From DASZBX01 sp035943635 (GTDB lineage: Bacteria; Actinomycetota; Actinomycetes; Streptomycetales; Catenulisporaceae), in NCBI GenBank assembly GCA_035943635.1, contig DASZBX010000089.1:1-64000 (forward strand): a stretch of DNA of 64,000 nucleotides. Direction: 5' to 3'. The notes under the pieces are model-generated. The model made no database searches and was not told the origin of the DNA. It saw only the letters and a list, made by a program, of their open reading frames with translations. The position numbers were made by a program, and so were the translations under genes. Positions 58,075 through 64,000 of the stretch are shown piece by piece (within the stretch, counting starts at the first letter, position 1; every line of letters begins with the position of its first letter).

Positions 58075-61000
58075 AGGGCAGGATGTTTCCCTTCTTGTCG
58101 ACCAGTTTGGCCCTGGTCGCAGCGCCCCGCGCCTTGTCCATGCCCTGGTCGGTCTCCATGTCACTCCAGTTGCGGACGTGGCCATGGTATACCTCGGTGT
58201 CCGGTTCCCCCTCGGGTCCAGGTACGACCCGGGTCCGGTCCAGGATCACGATCTCACCGTTCGCCGGGTCGGTGCCGATCCGGCGTGGCGAGGTCGGCTT
58301 GATCTGGGTCGAGTTGTCCAGGGCGGCCTGGCCGTCGGCCAATTCCTTGCTGTTGACGCCGCGGGAGCTTTGCACCGCCTCCGGCCCGTGCTTGCCACCC
58401 GGGTCGTAGACGCGCCGGGGTTCCGGGCCGGTCGGCCCCGCGGGGCCGCGTTTGGGTTTCAGGCCGAGCGGGTCGACCAGGTCCGTCGGGTTGGTGACGT
58501 ACGCGTGGGCGTTCGGGGATCCGGCCAGGCCGAGCGGGTCGGGGCTGGTGTAGCGGCCGGTGTCCGGGTCGTAGTAACGCAGGTAGTTGTAGTGCAGCCC
58601 GGTCTCCGGGTCGTGGTACTGGCCGGGGAACCGCAACGGGCGGGCGACCTGCTGGTCCTCGGGTGCGGGAGAAAGACCCGCCGGGCGGTCGGCGCCCCAC
58701 AGCCCGGCCGGCCGGCGCCACTGTATTAGGCCGTCCGGAGTGACCAGTTCGGCCGGGGCACCGGCCAGATCGGTGATGATCGCGTGGAATCGTTCGTCGA
58801 CGAGCTGCTGCGGCGCGATGGCGTAGAACGTCCGACTGTCCTGGGTGACCGGGGTCCAGCTGCCGGGCTCGTAGGTCCATCCGGTGACCGTCACGGTCGG
58901 TAGCCCGGCCTGGAAGTGGTCCTGTTCCACCAGGACCGCACCGTCCCAGGTGAATCGAGTCTCCTCGACCGGCCGCCCTTCGGCGCCGAGGCGTTGTTTG
59001 CTGATCCGCCGACCCAGCGGGTCATAGCGGTAACGCCATGTCTCGCCGGCCGGATTGGTCGCCCCGATCAGCCGGTCCTGGGCGTCGTAGTCGTATGTCC
59101 AGGCTCGGCTCTGCCCGGAAAGCGTGCGCCGCACCGTTCTTACCAGGCGGTTCTGGGCGTCGTAGGTGTAGCTGGACCGGCCGGCCGCGCGAAGCAGGGT
59201 TCCGGACAGCTCGCGGGGACCCGACGTGTCGTTGTCCGATGCGCGCGTGTCACCGGCTTCACGCAGGTTGCCCAATGCGTCGTAGGCGTACTGCTCGGTC
59301 CAGGTCGCGGCGCGCACCTCGGTTACCCGGCCCAGCGGATCCAGACCCAGATGACGCATGCCGGTCGCGGAGTCCCCGATCGCCGCCGGGACACCGTCCG
59401 CGCGATACGACCAGGTCTGTTCGTGCAGAAGCCTCGCGGTGCGCGCGTGCTCCGGGCCGTCCACGCCGACCAGGCGGCGCGAGACCAGTCGGCCCAGCTC
59501 GTCCCAGGCCGCGGTGACGGCGGCCTCCCGGCCGATCCACCGATGGGTCTCCTGCCCGATCAGGTCGTGGCCGAAGGAGATCTCCATGGCGCCGGCGGTC
59601 AGGACTGCCGGCTGACCGAGCTGGTCGTACTGCCATGTGCAGACCCGCCCGGAGGCCGTGGTCAGCCGGGTGCACCGGCCGAGCAGGTCGTACACCTTGG
59701 TCAGGGTTCTACCGTCGACGGTCTCGGTCAGCGCCCGGCCGAGCGCGTCGCGGCTGATCGTGAGCTCGCAGTCCGGGCTCGTGGCCGAGAGCAGGTCGCC
59801 GGCCGGACTGTAGCCGAACGCAGTGGCCGCGCCGTCGCTCGACCGTCGCGCGGACACCTGGCCGAGGCAGTCCCGGTCCAGCTCGGTGCGTTCCCCGGCA
59901 CCGTTGGTCAACCCGACCACCCGGCCGGCCGGGTCGTACCCGTAGCTCAGGGATCTGCCGTTGAAGTCGCGTTCCCCGGTCAGATTGCCCGCGCCGTCCC
60001 GGTCGTACCGCCAGACCAGGCCGTGCGGCCCGGCGACCGAGGTCAGGCGCAGTTCGGTGTCGTGGGAGAAGTCGTAGCGCGCGCCGTCCGGGTCCGTGCG
60101 CGCCGAGATCCGGTGAAACGGGCCGATCTCGTACACGGTGCTGAAACCGGCCTGGTCCGTGTGCGACACAAGATCGTCCTGGGCGTTCCACTCCCAGGAT
60201 TCTGCAGTCCCGTCCGGGAACATGCGAAGCCGAGGCCTCGTCCCCGACGTCCACTGGGTCCGTACGACCGCGCCGAGCGGGTCGATGACGGCGGTGATCC
60301 GGTTGCGGTAGTCCCGATCGAAGGCCCACACCGCGCCCACGGCGTCCGTCACGGACACAGGCAGACCGGCAGCGTTCGACTCCACACTGGTGGTGTTGCC
60401 CAGCGCTTCGGTCACGGTGCGCAACTGCCCGCGCTCGCCGTAGCCGTACCTGGTCACCGCGCCGAGCGGATCGGTGTGTCCGATGAGGTTGCCCCGCTCG
60501 TCATAGGCGTACCGCCACTGCGCGCCGGTCGGTTCGGTGACGGCGAGCGGAAGGTGCAGGTCGTTGTACTCGACGCTGATCGAGGTCCCGTCGGGCCGCT
60601 CGATCCGGACCACGTCGCCGGAAGCGGCCAGGACGTACCGCGTGGCGTTGCCGAGCGGGTCGGTGTGGCTCAGGATCCGGCCGAAGCGGTCGGACTCGAC
60701 GAGGCTGCAGGGGGTTCACGACCCTGGTCACATGCCCGAACCGGTCATAGTGATACGCGGTCAGATTCCCGAGGCTGTCCCTGTAGGTGGTGACGCCGTG
60801 GTCCGGGTCGTAGGTAAACGAACCGGACAGCACGCCACCGTCGCCGTCCGTGCGGACCACGCGCCCGGCCTGGTCATACATGTACTCGAACCGGAATCCC
60901 AACCGGTCGATCCACGCGATGATCCGGTCCATGGCATCGTGCTCATACACGAACGGCACGCCGCCGGACTCGACCACCGCGACCAGCCGACCGCGCGGGT

Positions 61001-61949
61001 CGTACTGATAGTGCAGCAGCGCCGTGCCCTGGCCGCCGTTCGCTCCGTCCAGCAGCCGGAGTCCCTCGACCCGGAACCCGGCCGCCGTGTACCCGGTGTC
61101 GACGGCGACCCGGTAGCCGCCGGAGTGATGGACCTCGGTGGGCAGGCCGTCCGGGTCGCGCGAGACCACGATCCGGTTGCCGTTGCGGTCGCTGACCGCG
61201 GTCAACGGGCGCACCTGGCCGGTCGCGGTCCGGGTCGCGCCCAGGCTGGTGAAGTGTTGGGAAAGCCCGGTCTCCGGATCCAGGATCCGGATCTCGTCGC
61301 GCTCCAGGTCCCAGCTCAGCGGCAGGCGCGCGCCGTCCGCGGGCAGCACCGGCGCGCCGGACACCGACGGATGCGGGTACTCCAGGATCCGGCAGTCGTC
61401 GTCGGCGAACCGGATCGCCTCCGGGTCGATCTGCACCCGGACGTCCAGGGTGGAGGACCAGCCCGGCCCGAACAGCCGCCCGCCGCGGTACCCGGAGGCG
61501 TATGCGCGCCGCAGGACCAGCGGCAGGATCCCGGGCAGTTCCAGGTCGGTCCGGGCGGTCACGTACTGGCCGGTGACCACGTCCACCGGTTCGCCCGCCT
61601 TGCCGCACGGTCCGACCCCCGACGTGCCCACCGGATCAGCGCCCGACACGGGACCGGCCGGCGGCGCCAGGTCCCCGGACGGGGTCGTCCCGGGAGCCGG
61701 GACAGGACCGCCCGGACCGCCGCCGGGAAGAACATCCCCGGGTGGCACGTCCCCGTCCGTGCTCCTTGTCACACCGGTGATGCTCTGGGTAATGCCATCC
61801 TCGGCCGTACTGATGTCATTGGCATTGTCCGCCACGATGTCCCCGGTCTTCCGGGTGAACGACTCCAGCAGTGGCCCGGCCTTGCTGCTGATCGTGTCCG
61901 TGGTCTCCTGAATGAAGCCTTTGACTATCGGGACCAGAGAATTACCCAT
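58067..61949 (-). pseudogene. RHS/YD-repeat polymorphic toxin with a frameshift
   Basis: Starts GNSLVPIVKGFIQ at ATG 61949, then a Pro/Gly linker, the RHS entry motif CGKAGEPVDVVTGQYV, and many YD repeats (YDPRGRLVAV, YDQAGRVVRTDGDG). The frame breaks at a run of five G (60710-60714): before it the protein reads HVTRVVNP, after it the -1 frame resumes SDRFGRILSHTDPLGNATRY and continues as YD repeats to the core end PDPLGLAGSPNAHAY..TDLVDPLGL. Losing one base from the run restores one protein of about 1290 aa. The last 110 residues (YDPGGKHGPEAVQSSRGVN ... YHGHVRNWSDMETDQG ... DKKGNILPCD) are the variable toxin tip. Sequencing error, phase variation and real decay are all possible. Confidence 0.85.
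60710..60714 (-). other. Homopolymer frameshift site in the RHS gene
   Basis: GGGGG on the plus strand (CCCCC in the gene, in CGTGAACCCCCTGCAG). Reading frame homology shifts exactly here; four C instead of five would join both halves as VVNPCSLVESDRFG. Confidence 0.7.
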
Positions 61950-62057
61950 GCTCGCCACCCTGTTCCACTGCACCCTCAGTGCAAAGCGTTCCCCAATGCC
62001 GACCGATCGCAGCTTACCCACATGGATGTTCGAAGGCGCAATAGGCTCGATCAGCAT

Positions 62058-62773
62058 CCGGATTTGGCACTACAAGATCCGCGCCGTCCCGATGGGCCCG
62101 TCGCTGGACGAGAACAACCCAAGCCCGGGCTGAACAGAACCGGTGTCAGTCATCACAGCCGGAGACTGCCGAGAACGGTACCTGCGGCTACCGCAGCAAT
62201 GATGACCTGGAACTGATCCTTGAACCGGACCCTTACGGGTCAGAGCCGCGAGCAGTCGAGGACTGGGCACGAGCAGCAGATCGGCTCCGGCCAGCTGTCC
62301 GTGTATTCGGTCTGAACCGAAACACCTCCCCGGCCCCGCCTCGGCAGAACCGGAGCTTTCCCCGTGGCCGGGTAAGGCCCCGTGCAGAAGAATATGACTA
62401 GGCCAACCCGCGGTTCCGGCTACGCCACTTCCCGTTTGGAGGATGCTGCCCTACCCGCACCTATGCCAATGCATCCTGGCCGGCGGTCTGCTCGCGGCTT
62501 CGTGATATCCCCACCGGCTGAGACACGCCAGTGCTCGACAACTCCACCGAGCAGACTCTGCTGGCCACTGAAGAGGTCCGGAGACTACCTACAGACGCCC
62601 GCCACCAGCCGGCAATCCGACATCTGCCACCGCATCAGCTTCTTCCTCGCTCGCCCGAACCTTCGCGGAAGTTCGTCTCGGTTCGGCAAAGTCTGCTGTA
62701 AACCTGCTGCAACGGGCGATCATCAGCCCTACTCTGGAAGCAGGACAAGGGCCGGTGGCCTGCATGAATGTGG
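62058..62773. other. Intergenic region between the RHS gene and tRNA-Val
   Basis: No intact gene. The sequence is less GC-rich than average. A short plus-strand phase (about 62200-62320) reads like a protein (DDLELILEPDPYGSEPRAVED) but has no start codon and may be a gene remnant. Confidence 0.35.
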
Positions 62774-62845
62774 TGGGCATTACTGGGTTCGAACCAGTGA
62801 CATCCGCCTTGTAAGGGCGGCGCTCTTCCACTGAGCTAAATGCCC
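62774..62845 (-). tRNA. tRNA-Val (anticodon UAC)
   Basis: On the minus strand the 72-nt cloverleaf is complete: acceptor GGGCATT / AATGCCC, D-arm GCTCAGTGGAAGAGC, anticodon stem CCGCC / GGCGG around CTTACAA (anticodon TAC), and T-arm ACTGGTTCGAACCAGT. CCA is not encoded. It stands alone beside accessory genes, so the 3' end could have served as an integration site, but no duplicated att sequence is seen. Confidence 0.95.
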
Positions 62846-62968
62846 GGGGCGTGCTGCGGGACCAGTGTACTGGATGGTCGGCCGTGCAGCCCGGAGTTAT
62901 CGCCCGGGGACATCAGCCGCCCGCGCGCCCGAGGCTACCGCCGCCCGAGAGCTACCGCGCGCCCGCGA

Positions 62969-63664
62969 CTACCGCCGCCCGCCCGAAGCACTGCCCCACC
63001 GCAGGCCCCAGTTGAACGCGGCGTCGATCTCGCTCTGGTACCCGCTGAAGTACCTCAGCTCCGAGTGGACCACGATCTCCGAGCCCTGGCGCTTTATCTG
63101 CGCCACCGCGCAGCTGTGCGTGGTGGCCAGGCCGGTCGGGCCGGACAGCGGGATCTCCAGCGCGGGGCCGGCCGTCGGGTAGAACGTCACGCTGGTGTTG
63201 GCGCTGGTCAGGTCGTTGGTGCCGGACTTGACCATGACGAAGACGAGAATCCGGTCGAAGTGGTTGGTGTGCTCCATGTTGATGAACAGGTTCTCGCCGG
63301 CCTCGGAGCCGAAGCGGTCGTCCCGGTCCAGCCGGATGTACGGCGGGCGGGCGTAGTCGCCGCTGCGCTGGCCGACCGCCTGGATCACGCCGCGCTGTCC
63401 GTCGGTGAACTGGTACAGGCAGCCCAGGTCCAGGTCCACGCTGCGGCTGGGGCGGGCGGCCAGGGGTTCGGTGCGGCGGGGGAACAGGCCGCGCCGGCCC
63501 GAGCCGCCGGTGCTGCCCCCGCCGGCCGACGTCCAGCGCAGGTTCACCCGCAGGGTGCCGACGGCGGCGCCCTGCCTGGTCAACGACACGTCGCTTCCGG
63601 GGGCGGCCAGTCTGGTGCGCCGGAAGGGCGCCTCTCCGCCGTCGCGCCAATCGATCCCCGACAT
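62969..63664 (-). CDS. TerD-family protein
   Basis: 231 aa. TerD-domain landmarks: LRVNLRWTS, VDLDLGCLYQFTDGQRGVIQAVG, PYIRLDRDDRFGSEAGENLFIN, HFDRILVFVMVKSGTNDL. The Asp-rich strands are the calcium-binding positions of TerD/CABP proteins. These proteins are linked to tellurite resistance, metal stress and, in Streptomyces, development. The insert GGGSTGGSGRRGLFPRR near residue 50 is unusual. The ATG at 63664 is ten bases after GGTGGGA. A further gene starts beyond the right edge on the same strand. Confidence 0.88.
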   Translation of the reverse strand: MSGIDWRDGGEAPFRRTRLAAPGSDVSLTRQGAAVGTLRVNLRWTSAGGGSTGGSGRRGLFPRRTEPLAARPSRSVDLDLGCLYQFTDGQRGVIQAVGQRSGDYARPPYIRLDRDDRFGSEAGENLFINMEHTNHFDRILVFVMVKSGTNDLTSANTSVTFYPTAGPALEIPLSGPTGLATTHSCAVAQIKRQGSEIVVHSELRYFSGYQSEIDAAFNWGLRWGSASGGRR

Positions 63665-63842
63665 GGTTGTCTGTGTCCCACCCTCTTGGTTGCGCGGCGA
63701 ACTGACCCGGTGTCACATGACGCCAGGGTCGATTATCGCAGTCGGCCGCGGCCCGCGGCAGTGGCGCGGGCGGGCCTGAAGTCGGCGCGCGGCTGCGGTG
63801 TCGCGCGCCGAGCGGCGGCGCGGGTGTGCGGCGGCGGCGGGG
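63665..63842. other. Spacer between the TerD gene and the edge gene
   Basis: 178 bp, GC-rich; A/T-richer bases (63685-63730) near the TerD start probably hold its promoter. Confidence 0.3.
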
Positions 63843-64000
63843 CTAGCGCTTCCCGGCCCGGGCCCGCGGGGCCACCAGGCGGGTTCCGGCCCAGTCGCGG
63901 CTGGCGGAGACCGAGCTGGTCTGGGACAGGCCCGCGGTGGGGGCGGCCTCGCCGATGTCGCTCGGCTCGATGTGGCCGGTCCGGCCGGCCTTGGGGGTCA
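63843..64000 (-). CDS. C-terminal end of an unidentified protein (cut by window edge)
   Basis: The last 51 codons before a TAG stop read TPKAGRTGHIEPSDIGEAAP, TAGLSQTSSVSASRDWAGTR and LVAPRARAGKR. This looks like a flexible basic tail. The family cannot be told from this part. Confidence 0.5.
   Translation of the reverse strand, partial: TPKAGRTGHIEPSDIGEAAPTAGLSQTSSVSASRDWAGTRLVAPRARAGKR

Noticed and set aside
62774..62900. Attachment site of an integrated element at tRNA-Val
   Set aside because: No integrase and no repeated tRNA 3' end were found in the window.

Overview
The window is chromosomal DNA from a high-GC, filamentous, sporulating actinomycete. The sequence shows strong GC codon bias, many GTG starts, probable leaderless genes, two chaplin genes (hydrophobic aerial-hypha coat proteins), a sortase-type anchor on the longer chaplin, a SepF paralogue, and actinobacterial signature families (DUF3046, DUF3145, Rv2175c-like, PASTA kinase). 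Relatives of Streptomyces or Catenulispora are plausible; genus cannot be read from this segment.

Layout. 1-17 kb is housekeeping: a GNAT acetyltransferase (cut by the left edge), a PASTA Ser/Thr kinase, the thiO-thiS-thiG operon behind a TPP riboswitch, an Rv2175c-like DNA-binding protein with thiE, an MFS exporter with its TetR regulator, NAD+ synthetase, a polyprenyl diphosphate synthase, a methylenetetrahydrofolate reductase, and a CrtI-like desaturase with a degenerate family 2 glycosyltransferase. The kinase, Rv2175c, prenyl synthase and MTHFR set recalls the Rv2172c-Rv2176 neighbourhood of Mycobacterium tuberculosis. 18-27 kb holds an Lhr helicase with an internal repeat, DUF3046, a VOC protein, the two chaplins and a SepF paralogue.

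27-40 kb is mostly envelope: a Tat lipoprotein built like an M1 aminopeptidase but lacking its zinc and catalytic residues, two tandem Pro-rich membrane proteins, an MprF-like lysyltransferase followed by a LuxR fragment, a His-rich zinc CDF exporter, DUF3145, a DUF2079 membrane protein, trehalose-phosphatase and a geranylgeranyl-reductase-like flavoprotein. 40.7-50.8 kb contains two peptide/nickel-type ABC uptake operons arranged tail to tail; only one encodes ATPase domains (both on one polypeptide), which may therefore energise both permeases.

52-64 kb is accessory in character: thioredoxin, an unrecognised 310-aa protein, small secreted or membrane proteins, an HNH-like protein, a nucleotidyltransferase, a probable I66-type beta-trefoil protease inhibitor, fused remnants of IS66 and IS3 transposases, an RHS polymorphic toxin with a frameshift plus its overlapping candidate immunity gene, tRNA-Val(UAC) and a TerD-family protein. 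About 1 kb (39.7-40.7) and 1.4 kb (50.8-52.2) of very G-rich sequence have no convincing gene.

All assignments come from reading the sequence and recalled family knowledge; no database search was run.
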